The position numbers and the translations under genes are program-made. The notes beneath the pieces are model-generated. The model saw only the letters and a program-made list of their open reading frames with translations. It was not told where the DNA came from and did no database searches. A stretch of 64,000 bases of DNA, from positions 248,001 to 312,000 of the forward strand of contig DASYBM010000004.1 in NCBI GenBank assembly GCA_036500765.1, read 5' to 3'. Of this stretch, positions 8,258 to 17,902 are shown one piece after another. The DNA comes from Candidatus Sulfotelmatobacter sp. (GTDB lineage Bacteria; Acidobacteriota; Terriglobia; Terriglobales; Acidobacteriaceae). The number at the start of each line of letters is the position of its first letter. The stretch's first letter is position 1.

Positions 8258-9364
8258 ATGCATAAATTGATGGCGGGCGTCACCATACTGGAGCACGAGC
8301 TGTCGGAACTGCGCCTGCTGATCGAGCGCCAGACGGGCATTCTGCTGGATTGTCCCAACAGCGCTTTGGCGGCGCATGTGGCCGAGTATCTGGAGGCGCA
8401 TGAACTGGAATCGGCTGCGGCATTGATGGCGCGGTTGCGCGCGTCGGACCAGGATCCGTTGGTGCTGCCAGCATTCCTCGATGGAGTGCTCAACGTGAAC
8501 ACCGGGTTCTTCCGTCATCCTGGGGCGCTTAATGCGCTGGCTCGGCAAGTAGTTCCGCAACTCTACGCCCGCAAGTCGGACGATGGGCCCAGTACGCTGC
8601 GCATCTGGAGCGCCGGGTGCGCGACCGGCGAAGAAACTTACTCGATTGCAATGGCGCTGTGCGAAGCGCTGCCCGGCGGCAACGCTAACGGTAGCGGGTC
8701 AAGCAATGGCAGCGGTAAAGACGCGAAAGAAAAAACCTCAGGCGTCCGTAATGGGGGCGTTCTCGAGGGCAGCGCGCCAGCCTCGCACGCGACCAAGGAT
8801 TGGACGATCCACATTGTGGGCAGCGACCTGTTGCCTTCGGCGATCGAAGTCGCGGAACGTGGGCTATATCCGCAGTCGGCTCTGATGGGCTTGCCGCCGG
8901 CGGCGATTCGCGCCTGCTTCTCGAAAATTGGCAGCCCGAACGGGGGAGCGAATGGCTTATGGACTGGTTCGGCGGAAGCCTCGCCGAATGGGGTGACGAA
9001 CGGATTGAACAGCGGATCGAATAATGGCTCGAACGCGGCCAGCAACTCCGGCAATGGGGCGCATCTGCTGGTGAAGCCGCGGCTGCGCAGCCTGGTTACC
9101 TTCAACACTATGAACCTGACCAAGCCGGTCTATATTGGGCGCTTCGATTGCATCTTCTGCATGGACGTGCTGCCGCACCTCTCGCGCGTTCAGCGCGTGG
9201 CGCTGATGGAGCGCCTGCATCTCTATCTTGAGCCCGGTGGATATTTATTCCTCAGCCAGACTGAAAAACTGTGCGCGCCGAACCTAAACTTCCGCAGCGA
9301 AACTTACGATGGGTACACGTTCCATCGGAAGCCGTTGGCGGCCAGCGCGGCGTACGGACGATAA
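8258..9364 (+). CDS. CheR-type protein-glutamate methyltransferase
   Basis: Methylates glutamate side chains of chemoreceptors or related signalling proteins using SAM. With ATG 8258 (GGGGAAG upstream) the product has 368 residues. An N-terminal helical CheR domain is followed by NTGFFRHP (about 81-88), SAM motif SAGCATGEE (about 118-126), and FDCIFCMDVLPHL with the C-terminal EPGGYLFLSQTE. Two Asn/Gly/Ser-rich insertions, about residues 140-178 and 226-267, interrupt the catalytic domain and make it roughly 80 residues longer than usual CheR. No chemoreceptor, CheB or CheA is nearby, so this is probably a non-canonical signalling pathway. An upstream in-frame TTG at 8228 is less likely as start. 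Confidence 0.85.
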   Translation: MHKLMAGVTILEHELSELRLLIERQTGILLDCPNSALAAHVAEYLEAHELESAAALMARLRASDQDPLVLPAFLDGVLNVNTGFFRHPGALNALARQVVPQLYARKSDDGPSTLRIWSAGCATGEETYSIAMALCEALPGGNANGSGSSNGSGKDAKEKTSGVRNGGVLEGSAPASHATKDWTIHIVGSDLLPSAIEVAERGLYPQSALMGLPPAAIRACFSKIGSPNGGANGLWTGSAEASPNGVTNGLNSGSNNGSNAASNSGNGAHLLVKPRLRSLVTFNTMNLTKPVYIGRFDCIFCMDVLPHLSRVQRVALMERLHLYLEPGGYLFLSQTEKLCAPNLNFRSETYDGYTFHRKPLAASAAYGR

Positions 9365-9671
9365 ATAGACCGCGTAGGGACAGTCGTTGCGGCGATCCGG
9401 TGAGGTTTACGAGCTCTTGTCCCCCGCAACGCGTTGATGACGCTCTTCGCGGGCATGATAGCGGCCTCTGCCGGCAAGGAAAAAATGCTTGCGCTCCAGA
9501 GCCCGCCGCATCGCCCATTGATACGCGCGCGGCTCTCGAAATCTGCCGATTCGCCGCCAACACGGCATCAAGTATACCGGTAGCGCCGCGGTCGCGGCGG
9601 GGCTCCACAAAAGTCCGGGGACTTCAAAAAAAAAGATCCATTAATATCCATCCGCTAATATTGATCTCTGA
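9365..9671. other. Intergenic spacer before aroA
   Basis: 307 bases in which I see no convincing gene or clear promoter. A 67-codon minus-strand open frame (9407-9610) rich in Arg and His covers part of it, but has no ribosome-binding site or recognisable family. The last 30 bases before aroA are AT-rich (TTAATATCCATCCGCTAATA). Confidence 0.4.
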
Positions 9672-10979
9672 ATGAAAAAGTCCTCTGAGGTCGTGGTGCA
9701 TCCGGCGCGAAATGTTCGCGGCACTGTGCGGCTGCCGGGAGATAAGTCCATTTCCCATCGTTACGCCATGCTGGCGGGCATCGCGGAAGGCCCGTCGCGC
9801 CTCGAGAACTATTCGACCGGCGCCGATTGCGGCAGCACTCTCGGCTGCATGCGCTCACTGGGAGTTTCGTGGGAAAGAAAAGACGGCGACGGCGCCATCG
9901 AGGTGCAGGGACGCGGCCTCTCGCTGTGCGCTCCCGCCGCTGCGCTCGAGTGCGGCAACTCGGGTTCGACGATGCGGATGCTGAGCGGCGTCGTCTCGGC
10001 GCAGAAATTCTCCAGCGAGATGGTGGGCGATGAGTCGCTGTCGCGCCGTCCGATGGAGCGGGTGATTACGCCGCTCACGGCGATGGGAGCGCAGATCGCG
10101 TCGCAGGCGGGGAAGCCGCCTTTGCGCATTACCGGCGGTGCACTGAAGGCAATCGAGTATGCCATGCCTGTAGCCAGTGCGCAGGTGAAATCTTGCCTGC
10201 TGTTCGCCGGATTATTCGCCGATGGCGAGACGCGCATTGAAGAATCGGTGCGCACGCGCGATCACGGCGAAGTGGCGCTGCGCGCGTTTGGCGCGAAACT
10301 CGAACGCGGCGGCGGTTCTGCCGGAAACAGCGTGCGTATTCGTGGCGGCCAGCGGTTGCGGGGGATTGAGGCGCGCATCCCAGGCGACCTTTCGAGCGCG
10401 GCTTTCTTTTTATGCGCAACGGCGTTGTTTCCCGGCTCAGAGTTGACGATCCCGAATCTGCTGATGAATCCTACGCGCGCGCGCCTGCTCGACCTCCTGA
10501 CGCAGATTGGGCTGCGAATTTCGGTCACACAGCTCGATGAGATTCATGGGGAGCTGGTTGGATCGTTGCAAGTGGAAGGCGCCAGACTCACAGGGGCTAC
10601 CATTACCGGCGCGGATTCTGCCGCGCTGATCGATGAAATTCCGGTGCTGGCCGCGATCGCGCCTTACACGGAACAGGGCATTGAGATTCGCGATGCTAAA
10701 GAATTGCGGGTCAAAGAGTCGGATCGCATTGCGGCTGTGGCCACGAATCTGCGCCTTATGGGCGCGCGCGTGGAAGACCGCGAGGATGGCCTGAAGATTC
10801 CCGGAGGCCAGGCGCTGCATGGCGCCGAACTCGATTCTTTCGGCGATCACCGAATTGCGATGGCGTTCGCCGTGGCGGCTTTGCGAGCGAACGGAGAAAC
10901 TTTAATTCGCGGCGCCGAGGCGTCCGCGATTTCCTATCCCGCTTTTTTTGCAACGCTGAAAGAAATCACGGAACGATAG
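9672..10979 (+). CDS. aroA: 3-phosphoshikimate 1-carboxyvinyltransferase (EPSP synthase)
   Basis: Joins phosphoenolpyruvate to shikimate-3-phosphate in the shikimate pathway to aromatic amino acids, in the cytosol. 435 residues, normal length. Family landmarks are LPGDKSISHRYAMLAG near the N-terminus, GNSGSTMRMLSG, the KESDRI segment and the C-terminal FGDHRIAMAFAVAAL. The ATG at 9672 directly precedes the conserved N-terminal strand. It stands alone; no other aro genes are in view. Confidence 0.97.
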   Translation: MKKSSEVVVHPARNVRGTVRLPGDKSISHRYAMLAGIAEGPSRLENYSTGADCGSTLGCMRSLGVSWERKDGDGAIEVQGRGLSLCAPAAALECGNSGSTMRMLSGVVSAQKFSSEMVGDESLSRRPMERVITPLTAMGAQIASQAGKPPLRITGGALKAIEYAMPVASAQVKSCLLFAGLFADGETRIEESVRTRDHGEVALRAFGAKLERGGGSAGNSVRIRGGQRLRGIEARIPGDLSSAAFFLCATALFPGSELTIPNLLMNPTRARLLDLLTQIGLRISVTQLDEIHGELVGSLQVEGARLTGATITGADSAALIDEIPVLAAIAPYTEQGIEIRDAKELRVKESDRIAAVATNLRLMGARVEDREDGLKIPGGQALHGAELDSFGDHRIAMAFAVAALRANGETLIRGAEASAISYPAFFATLKEITER

Positions 10980-11154
10980 CCGTTCAATCCTCTCAGATGA
11001 TTCCACCGGATTCAGACGATTCTCCTAAGGTCTGAAAGTAACTTCGGGCTATTACTGCGGTCCCCTTTCTTCTTCGGCGAAGCCTTAGAAAATAGCTAAT
11101 GATCATGGAATCCCGTTCGCCTGGGGTTTCCGTGCGATTCGACTATTTCTGGGG

Positions 11155-11355
11155 GTGTGGGAAGTGCGCTCCAAGTTAATCGTATGTGTGGTTCTGACCA
11201 TTGCATCGGCGGCGTACGCGAAAGACCCTAAGCCATATCAGACGGGCAAGCTGCTGCAAATGGATTCCGTGAAGTGCGGCGTGGCTGAGAAAGACGCCAA
11301 GAGTTTTGCCGGCGAAATGCTGGGCTCCGATCCTGAACATCTTCCCAATAAATAA
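11155..11355 (+). pseudogene. Truncated secreted protein remnant
   Basis: 66 codons from a GTG (alternative GTG at 11164). A signal peptide (SKLIVCVVLTIASAAYA) is followed by KPYQTGKLLQMDSVKCG, a start I associate with secreted acidobacterial proteins of about 130-140 residues. The frame then ends abruptly at EHLPNK. The 3' half is missing and the DNA just beyond belongs to a different, opposite-strand remnant (11340-11515), so I read this as a deletion-truncated gene. It might still be expressed as a short peptide. Confidence 0.45.
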
Positions 11356-11515
11356 CCTGGTCGCCTTTCTGCGCAACGACGAAGATGTATTCCAGTTTTC
11401 CGTACCGGATGATGGGAGCAAACTGCGGCTCGACACCATTTGCCTCAAACGCGGCGGTCTGTTGCGGGTCACAGTTGGCCAAATTTTCTTTGACCGACTG
11501 CTTGACCGCCTCCGA
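11340..11515 (-). pseudogene. Decayed fragment of a conserved hypothetical gene
   Basis: On the minus strand an open frame reads NLANCDPQQTAAFEANG, then EPQFAPIIRYGKLEYIFVVA, then QKGDQVIYWEDVQ. It resembles small conserved proteins with an EP..API.RYG...FVVA.KG..VIY.EDV core. Two stop codons in this frame just upstream (near 11520) remove any normal start, and the match stops where the plus-strand remnant begins. No ribosome-binding site. Recognition is from memory, hence low confidence. Confidence 0.3.
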
Positions 11516-11563
11516 CGCCCGCTGGTTTCAATCTCATGGAGGTCGTGGCCATCGGGCCGTACT

Positions 11564-13555
11564 CTAGGCGAACAAGAATTCCTTCGTTCTTAACTCCTTG
11601 ATCGTATCCCTTAGCTTGGCTGCCTTTTCGAACTCAAATTTCTTAGCGGCTTCGCGCATGTCGCTTTCCAGGTTGGCGATGTAGGTGTCGACGTCTTCCT
11701 GCGATTTGAATTCTGGGATGCCTTCGGACTCGCCCGCGGTGAGGTCGGCGTAATCGGCGGCTACGATGCCGGCGAGGGTCATGTCCAGTGGGCGGACGAT
11801 TGATTCGGGAGTGATTCCGTTTTCTTCGTTGTAGGCTGTCTGGATGGCGCGGCGGCGGAGGGTTTCGTCGATGGCGCGTTTCATGGAATCGGTCATCCTG
11901 TCAGCATAAAGAATTGCACGGCCGTTGAGATGGCGGGCGCAGCGGCCGATGGTTTGGATGAGCGATCCGGTGGAGCGCAGGAAGCCTTCTTTGTCGGCGT
12001 CGAGGATTGCGACTAGTGATACTTCCGGCAGATCGAGGCCTTCGCGCAATAGATTGATGCCGATCAATACATCGAATTCGCCTTTGCGCAGGTCGCGCAA
12101 AATCTTTACGCGCTCGAGAGTCTCGATTTCAGAGTGCATGTAGCGGCACTTCACGCCGACTTCGGCGTAGTACTCGGCCAGATCTTCTGACATGCGCTTG
12201 GTTAATGTCGTCACCAGCACGCGCTCGCCTTTTTCGGCGCGGGCGCGAATTTCGTGCAGCAGGTCGTCGATTTGGCCCTTGACTGGACGGATTTCAACTT
12301 CGGGGTCGATGAGTCCGGTGGGGCGAATGATTTGCTCGACGACGACGCCTGCCGACTTCGTCAGCTCATACGGGCCGGGCGTCGCGGAGACGTAGACGAG
12401 TTGATTGGTGCGATGTTCGAATTCGTCAAATGTCAGAGGACGGTTATCGAGTGCGGAGGGCATGCGAAAGCCGTATTCGACCAGCGTTTCCTTGCGCGAG
12501 CGGTCACCCGCGTACATCCCGCGCAACTGCGGGACCGTGCCGTGCGACTCGTCGATAAACATCAGATAGTCGCGCGGGAAATAGTCCAGCAGGGTCGGGG
12601 GAGGCTCGCCGGGAAGCCGTCCCGTGAAATGCCGCGAATAATTTTCGATGCCGTGGCAGAAGCCCATGGCCTTGATCATTTCTAAATCAAACATGGTGCG
12701 CTGATGGATGCGCTGCGCTTCGACGAGGCGACCTTGCTTTTCGAGTTCGGCTTCCCACCACGCAAGTTCCTGCTTGATCGATGCGACCGCCGATGCGCGG
12801 GTTTCTTCTTTCATCACGTAATGCGTCTTGGGATAAATCGGCAGGCGCATGTATTTCTGCTTGACGGTGCCGAATAGCGGATCGATCTGGGTGAGCGAAG
12901 AAATTTCGTCGCCCCACAGTTCGATGCGGTAGGCCATGTCGTCGTAGGTAGGGAAGACTTCGATGACGTCGCCGCGCACGCGAAAAGTTCCGCGGCGGAA
13001 GTCGCTGTTGGTGCGCTCGTAGAGGATTTCGACCAGTCGGCGTGTGATGTCTTCGCGCTTGATCTTCTGGCCCTTTTCGAGAAACATCATCATGCCGTAA
13101 TAGGCTTCGGGCGAGCCCAGGCCGTAGATGCAGCTGACGGACGCAACGATCAGCGCGTCGCGGCGCTCGAATAAAGAGCGTGTCGCGGAGAGGCGGAGCT
13201 TGTCGAGTTCGTCATTGATGGTGGCTTCTTTTTCGATGTAAAGATCGGCGGCGGGTACGTAGGCCTCGGGCTGATAGTAATCGTAATAAGAAACGAAATA
13301 TTCAACCGCGTTGTGGGGAAAGAAATTCTTGAACTCGTGATAAAGCTGGGCAGCCAGCGTTTTGTTATGGGCCATCACGAGAGCGGGGCGGTTGGCGGCC
13401 TCGATGATCTTGGCCATGGTGAAGGTCTTGCCCGATCCGGTTACGCCCAGCAAGACCTGATGTTGCTCGCGATCGTAGATGCCACGCAGGAGGGCCGCGA
13501 TGGCATTGGCCTGGTCGCCTTGCGGTTTGTAGGTGGAGACGAGTTTGAAGTCCAT
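11564..13555 (-). CDS. uvrB: Excinuclease ABC subunit B
   Basis: DNA-damage-verifying helicase-like subunit of UvrABC nucleotide excision repair. 663 residues. Walker A GVTGSGKT lies at 37-44, the damage-probing hairpin [12 protein letters not shown] near residue 95, the helicase motif DESH in the middle, and a C-terminal UVR domain that binds UvrA/UvrC ([20 protein letters not shown]). Length and all motifs are normal. A TATAAT-like -10 is visible upstream at 13731-13736 but without a good -35, and I see no LexA box. Confidence 0.97.
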   Translation of the reverse strand: MDFKLVSTYKPQGDQANAIAALLRGIYDREQHQVLLGVTGSGKTFTMAKIIEAANRPALVMAHNKTLAAQLYHEFKNFFPHNAVEYFVSYYDYYQPEAYVPAADLYIEKEATINDELDKLRLSATRSLFERRDALIVASVSCIYGLGSPEAYYGMMMFLEKGQKIKREDITRRLVEILYERTNSDFRRGTFRVRGDVIEVFPTYDDMAYRIELWGDEISSLTQIDPLFGTVKQKYMRLPIYPKTHYVMKEETRASAVASIKQELAWWEAELEKQGRLVEAQRIHQRTMFDLEMIKAMGFCHGIENYSRHFTGRLPGEPPPTLLDYFPRDYLMFIDESHGTVPQLRGMYAGDRSRKETLVEYGFRMPSALDNRPLTFDEFEHRTNQLVYVSATPGPYELTKSAGVVVEQIIRPTGLIDPEVEIRPVKGQIDDLLHEIRARAEKGERVLVTTLTKRMSEDLAEYYAEVGVKCRYMHSEIETLERVKILRDLRKGEFDVLIGINLLREGLDLPEVSLVAILDADKEGFLRSTGSLIQTIGRCARHLNGRAILYADRMTDSMKRAIDETLRRRAIQTAYNEENGITPESIVRPLDMTLAGIVAADYADLTAGESEGIPEFKSQEDVDTYIANLESDMREAAKKFEFEKAAKLRDTIKELRTKEFLFA

Positions 13556-13638
13556 GGGGAAGGCAGCTTCTAGCTATCAGCTCTCAGCCATCAGCTAAAC
13601 CTTAGCACCGCGCAACTGGCCCCGGTGTGCTTGTGTGG

Positions 13639-13659
13639 GGCCGGGTCTTTGACCCGGCC
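13639..13659. repeat. Perfect 9-bp hairpin upstream of uvrB
   Basis: GGCCGGGTC, TTT loop, GACCCGGCC: a 9-bp perfect stem in the spacer between uvrB and the gene at 13764. No T-run follows on either strand. It may act as a weak terminator for the upstream minus-strand gene or be a small dispersed element. Confidence 0.6.
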
Positions 13660-13763
13660 AAGCCCAGCAACGCTCGGCTGGTTTCCCGGAGGCTCAACAG
13701 GAGCCGATTTCGACGACTGAGAATCTTTCCATTATAAAGGTGTAGGTGAGAGTCGGTTGGTGG

Positions 13764-14174
13764 TTAGCAAGCATTTGCTGAGCTAGCCGAAATTCGCTGC
13801 CAAAAGTCTTCGGCTTGAAGATTACGAATCAGCTCCGCTTTTAGCTCGCCTTTCGAGGCGCTTGAACGCACCGGCTGACCGACCATTCGGCAAAGCTCCC
13901 GTAGTTGCTTTTCTTTTAGTGGCTTCAAGGATTGCTCCAAAGCTGCTTTGTCGCTCCTCTGAGCACGAATAGTTTCTAGAAACTGTTCATCAATTGCGAC
14001 TTCGCTTCCCGCCGCATTGCGTTCGACGTAGGGAGCCACGAAAGAAAAAGTTACGCGGCCCCCGAGGCGCTCCAGCTTCTGAAGTTGCTTCGGCTCAAAA
14101 TAGCGTGCCAACCAATCCTTGAGATCGTCAGGCAGGCTTCGACCCGGGACTAGGTCGATGTGATGTTTGGGCAT
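13764..14174 (-). CDS. Small SAP-like protein, partner of a ParA-type ATPase
   Basis: 136 residues of unknown family. Residues about 85-125 (LKEKQLRELCRMVGQ through KGELKAELIRNL) have the two-helix spacing of a SAP-like nucleic-acid-binding motif; the N-terminal part (LPDDLKDWLARYFEPKQL) looks helical. The start lies 47 bases inside the ParA-type gene, so the two are co-transcribed and probably translationally coupled. By analogy with ParA systems it could be the DNA-binding or cargo adaptor. I see no ParB-like HTH. Confidence 0.6.
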   Translation of the reverse strand: MPKHHIDLVPGRSLPDDLKDWLARYFEPKQLQKLERLGGRVTFSFVAPYVERNAAGSEVAIDEQFLETIRAQRSDKAALEQSLKPLKEKQLRELCRMVGQPVRSSASKGELKAELIRNLQAEDFWQRISASSANAC

Positions 14175-15174
14175 GATAGGTATCCATTCGCTTGATCGTT
14201 TCTTTCGTTATTGCCGTTAGGCATTCTTCGATGCTCGGCTGTCCGGAAGTGTGCCTGCTAAATTCGTAGCGGCTGAACTTCGCGCCTTGTTCTCCCAAGA
14301 AGCGGGCAATAGCATCTAGTCGCGGTATGACGCCAATGGTAGGCTTACCGCGGATGACATCTTTCTCTATCTGTTCAAGGTCCAGTTGAATACTTCGATC
14401 GAGTCGCGCATGGGCGGACTGTTGACTTGTAACCTTGCCTCCCGGCGGGCCTCCGGTGCGATTGATCACGTTGAGGACATATCCGAGGAAGAGAGGGCGG
14501 TCCGCTACCGGAATCTTCTTTACCCATCGCAGCAAGCGTGGCATTCCGTAGCTAGAAATAACGTCCGGTATTGTAACCGGCAGATAGAAGCTACAAGCCT
14601 GCAACATCGCTTGTGTGAGGAACATCTTGTTGGGTGGGCAGTCGACGATGATGTAGTCAAAGGTGTCGAACGCATCCATCATCTGCTTGCAGTACAGGAA
14701 CAACTCGTCAACCCGGCGGGCGTTCTGGCCGGATACACTAGCCGCAATTTCCATGTCAAGCTCTTCTACATCAAATGAACCCTTGATGATCGAGAGTTTG
14801 TCCGGTGCGAGTGAGTCCGGAACCTTCGTTACATACTGGCTGAAGTTGGTTTTCCTAATCTTGGTCCACTTCGTCGGTCTCACAAGGTTGTAAATTGTAA
14901 GTTCGGTCTTGCTGACCGCTTCAGGGTCGAAGCCTAGGGCGAGAGAGAGGCTGCACTGGGGGTCAATGTCAAAGAGCAACACCCGCTTGCCCGTCAGTTC
15001 GGCTAAGTAGTAGCCGAGAAGACATGTCACCGTAGTCTTGCCTACGCCTCCCTTGTAATTCGCAACGCAGATAGACCCCGGATGTTTTGGAGTACTAAAC
15101 ACGTCATGCCTGAGCTTGTGCTCCGGTTTTAGGACTGGGTTAAGCGGACCTTGCAGCATCGACGAAGTGTTCAC
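14128..15174 (-). CDS. ParA/MinD-family ATPase
   Basis: 348 residues from the GTG at 15174, which has a perfect GGAGGTGAT ribosome-binding sequence; a GTG at 15180 overlaps that site and is less likely. The deviant Walker A KGGVGKTT (about 41-48), VLLFDIDPQCS (Walker A') and YIIVDCPPN (Walker B) define the ParA/MinD group (AAA_31). About 30 residues precede the ATPase, and the C-terminus has a SRYEFSRH segment. No parB, parS or cell-division genes are adjacent, and the operon consists of this gene and the small protein at 13764. It could position a protein complex or be left from a mobile element. Confidence 0.85.
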   Translation of the reverse strand: MNTSSMLQGPLNPVLKPEHKLRHDVFSTPKHPGSICVANYKGGVGKTTVTCLLGYYLAELTGKRVLLFDIDPQCSLSLALGFDPEAVSKTELTIYNLVRPTKWTKIRKTNFSQYVTKVPDSLAPDKLSIIKGSFDVEELDMEIAASVSGQNARRVDELFLYCKQMMDAFDTFDYIIVDCPPNKMFLTQAMLQACSFYLPVTIPDVISSYGMPRLLRWVKKIPVADRPLFLGYVLNVINRTGGPPGGKVTSQQSAHARLDRSIQLDLEQIEKDVIRGKPTIGVIPRLDAIARFLGEQGAKFSRYEFSRHTSGQPSIEECLTAITKETIKRMDTYHAQTSHRPSPGSKPA

Positions 15175-15262
15175 TATCACCTCCGCGCAGCGCGCTTACT
15201 GAATGGCGGATCGACGGGGCCGAGATTGCAATTATACTCGGTAAGCTTGGGCCGAACGTGAC

Positions 15263-17773
15263 TCATAGCGCTGGCCGCAGCTCCACTTTTTTCGTCGTGA
15301 TTGTGGCTTGCGCGCTCTTTAGCATCGGGCGCGGGTAGGGCTCGGTGTAGGCTTCTACTGTGATCGTTCCTGCGGTGCGCGTCGACTGGACGATTACTTG
15401 GACGAGGCCGTTGAAGAGGCTTCGCTTCGGGGCCTTGTCCGACTCCTGGCAGTTGGGGTCGCCGTTGCCGACGCCGATCAGGGCGCCGTCGCCGGTGACT
15501 TTGAAGCTGATCATGTTGGCCGCTGTTGGAATTGCGCGGCCTTGCTCGTCGAGGGTTTCAACCTTTAGTACCGCCACGTCTTCGCCGTCGGCGTTGATTT
15601 CGGTGCGGTCGGGAGTGAGGCGGATCGACACTGGGTCGCCAGTGGTTTCGCGCTTTTCCGTCAACACGACTTTGCCATCTTTCGTGCCGCGGGCTTCGAG
15701 GACTCCGGGCTCGTACTTTACTTTCCATTCGAGATGCGTGAGCGGTTCTACTTTCTTCGAGCCCTGGCTCTTGCCGTTGAGAAAGACTTCGACCGAGTCG
15801 AGATTCGAGTGCACCCAGACCGAGATCGGTTCGCCGTTGCGCTGATCCCAGTTCCAGTGCGGAAATAAGTGCAGTACTGGCTCCGATCCCCACCAGGCTT
15901 TGTAGTAGTAAAAATTATCCTTGGGAAAGCCGCACATGTCGACGATGCCGAATTGCGAGTTGATCGAGGGCCAGCCGTAGGGCGTGGGCTCGCCGCGATA
16001 GTCGAAGCCGGTCCAGGCAAAGCCGCCGGAGAGCCATTCGCGGGCGGCGTAGAATTTCCACCATTCTTCGGCGAGCTCGGACCAATCGGTGTGGTTGAGG
16101 TCGTAGGCGCTGACCCAGTTGCGCAGCGCGTCGGTCGAATAAATGCCGCGCGTGGAAACGGTGCTGGCCGTCTCCGAGCCGACGCTGGGTTGCCTGGGAT
16201 GTTTGGCGTGATAGGCGTCCAGTTCTTTCAGGTTGTAGTTGAAGCCCATCACGTCGAGCACTTCGGGGAAGTGCGTATTAAAACTGCCGTTGACAGCGGC
16301 GGTGCAGAGGCGGGTGGGATCGAGTTCGTGCGTGCGCGCGATCATGTCGGAGACGACGCGCGGGCCTTGCGGTTGCGGCATCAGGGTCCACTCCTCGTTG
16401 CCCATCGACCAGAGAATGATCGAGGGAGAGTTACGGTAGCGCTTCACCATTAGTTCCAGTTGCGCCATCCCTTCGGCGTTGGAACTCATCAGGCGGGTTT
16501 CGCACATCATCATCATGCCGAGGTGGTCGCAGGCTTCCACCCATTCTGGAGTGGGCATGTTGTGCGACGTGCGGACGGCGTTGCCGCCCATGTCTTTTAA
16601 TATTGCGAGGCGATACCACTGCATGCGATCGGGGAGGGCTGCTCCGACACCCGCATGGTCATGATGATTGCAGGTGCCTTTGATCTTCACGGATTTGCCG
16701 TTGAGGAAGAATCCTTTGTCGGGGTCCCACGCGATCGAGCGCACGCCGAAGGTGACGCGCTCGGCATCGAGCGTCTTGCCGTTGGACTCGACCGTGACGA
16801 CGGCTGAATAAAGGCTGGGGGTTTCGGGCGACCAGAGGGCTGCATTCGTCAAATTGGCGGTCGCACTGAAAGTCGCCGAACCGTCAGTAGCAACGGATTG
16901 CGGCGCTGAGTCGGCTGCGGCCACAGCTTTGCCGGAGTGATCGAAGATCTGCCAGCGTACGCGGCAATTGTCCGGCTGCTTGCCATGATTCTGCACGATC
17001 GTTCCCAAATTCAGGATTGAAGTGTTGCCCTTCGTAGCGGTGCGGACATAGCTATCCCAATGTCCGATATGCAGCGGGTTCGTCTTGGTGAGCCACACGT
17101 GGCGGTAAATACCAGCGCCCTCGTAGAACCAGCCGTCGCCGAAGCTGGCATCCATGCGGACGACCAGATAATTCTTGCCTCCGTAGTTTAGAAAATCGCT
17201 AAGGTCGAAGCGGAAGGGGGCATAGCCGTTGTCGTTGCGTCCCATAAACGCGCCGTTGAGAAACACGAGCGCGCTGCGGAATGCGCCGTCGAACTCGATG
17301 GTGATCCAGCGACCTTCGTCTTCTTTTGGAATGTCGAACACGCGGCGGTACCAACCCACGCTGGTCTCGGGATAGCGGCGGCCGAGCGGTTTGTAGCCGT
17401 GCGAATTTTGTTCTTCGTCGTGCACGAAGGGCAATTCGACTGCCCAGTCGTGCGGCAGGTTCAGAGATCGCCATTTGGAGTCGTCGAATTTCTCGCGAGC
17501 GAAGTCGAATTCGCCGGTTTTGGCGAAATCGCCCTGGCCTTTGCCGAATCCGAGATCTCGGAGGGGATCGCAGCCGTGGCCTTGGAAGAATTTCCAACCG
17601 AAGTCGAAGAGAAGACGTTCGCGCGGAGCGAGCGCTGATAATGCCTCCGCCGAAGCTGCTTGGGGATAGGCTGACAGAAGAGCGTGGGCGCGGCGCACAG
17701 AGCCGGCGACCAGAGTTGAGGCGGAAAGAGCCAGACCGGACCGAAGCAGATCACGACGGGTGAACGACGACAT
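15263..17773 (-). CDS. Glycoside hydrolase family 2 protein (beta-galactosidase-like), Tat-exported
   Basis: Retaining glycosidase, probably acting on beta-galactosides or beta-glucuronides in the periplasm. 836 residues. A twin-arginine signal (SSFTRRDLLRSGLALSASTL) starts the protein. A GH2 sugar-binding domain (FDGAFRSALVFLNG, WFYEGAGIYRHVWL) and immunoglobulin-like domain follow, then the TIM barrel with acid/base in SMGNEEW and the likely nucleophile in VGSETAST. WTGFDYRGEPTPYGWPSINS is typical of GH2 beta-galactosidases. Extra C-terminal Ig-like domains (DUF4982 type and an invasin-like one with NADGEDVAVLKVE) complete it. No sugar transporter or regulator is adjacent, so the substrate is uncertain. 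Confidence 0.9.
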   Translation of the reverse strand: MSSFTRRDLLRSGLALSASTLVAGSVRRAHALLSAYPQAASAEALSALAPRERLLFDFGWKFFQGHGCDPLRDLGFGKGQGDFAKTGEFDFAREKFDDSKWRSLNLPHDWAVELPFVHDEEQNSHGYKPLGRRYPETSVGWYRRVFDIPKEDEGRWITIEFDGAFRSALVFLNGAFMGRNDNGYAPFRFDLSDFLNYGGKNYLVVRMDASFGDGWFYEGAGIYRHVWLTKTNPLHIGHWDSYVRTATKGNTSILNLGTIVQNHGKQPDNCRVRWQIFDHSGKAVAAADSAPQSVATDGSATFSATANLTNAALWSPETPSLYSAVVTVESNGKTLDAERVTFGVRSIAWDPDKGFFLNGKSVKIKGTCNHHDHAGVGAALPDRMQWYRLAILKDMGGNAVRTSHNMPTPEWVEACDHLGMMMMCETRLMSSNAEGMAQLELMVKRYRNSPSIILWSMGNEEWTLMPQPQGPRVVSDMIARTHELDPTRLCTAAVNGSFNTHFPEVLDVMGFNYNLKELDAYHAKHPRQPSVGSETASTVSTRGIYSTDALRNWVSAYDLNHTDWSELAEEWWKFYAAREWLSGGFAWTGFDYRGEPTPYGWPSINSQFGIVDMCGFPKDNFYYYKAWWGSEPVLHLFPHWNWDQRNGEPISVWVHSNLDSVEVFLNGKSQGSKKVEPLTHLEWKVKYEPGVLEARGTKDGKVVLTEKRETTGDPVSIRLTPDRTEINADGEDVAVLKVETLDEQGRAIPTAANMISFKVTGDGALIGVGNGDPNCQESDKAPKRSLFNGLVQVIVQSTRTAGTITVEAYTEPYPRPMLKSAQATITTKKVELRPAL

Positions 17774-17902
17774 TCAGTGACCTCAAGGATGAATCGTAGG
17801 GACTCAGCATTATAAGGCTGAGTCGTTCGGAACGGGGAAGTTCGCATGGACACGCGCTACGGTTTGGCTGAGAGCTGACGGCCGCCGCCGTGTTTCTCTA
17901 AG

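Noticed and set aside
9407..9610. 67-codon minus-strand frame before aroA
   Set aside because: Considered as a small Arg-rich protein, but no ribosome-binding site, no recognised family and opposite orientation to both neighbours; left as spacer.
13764..15174. Chromosomal partition locus (parAB)
   Set aside because: No ParB-like HTH, no parS-like repeats, and no origin-associated genes nearby.
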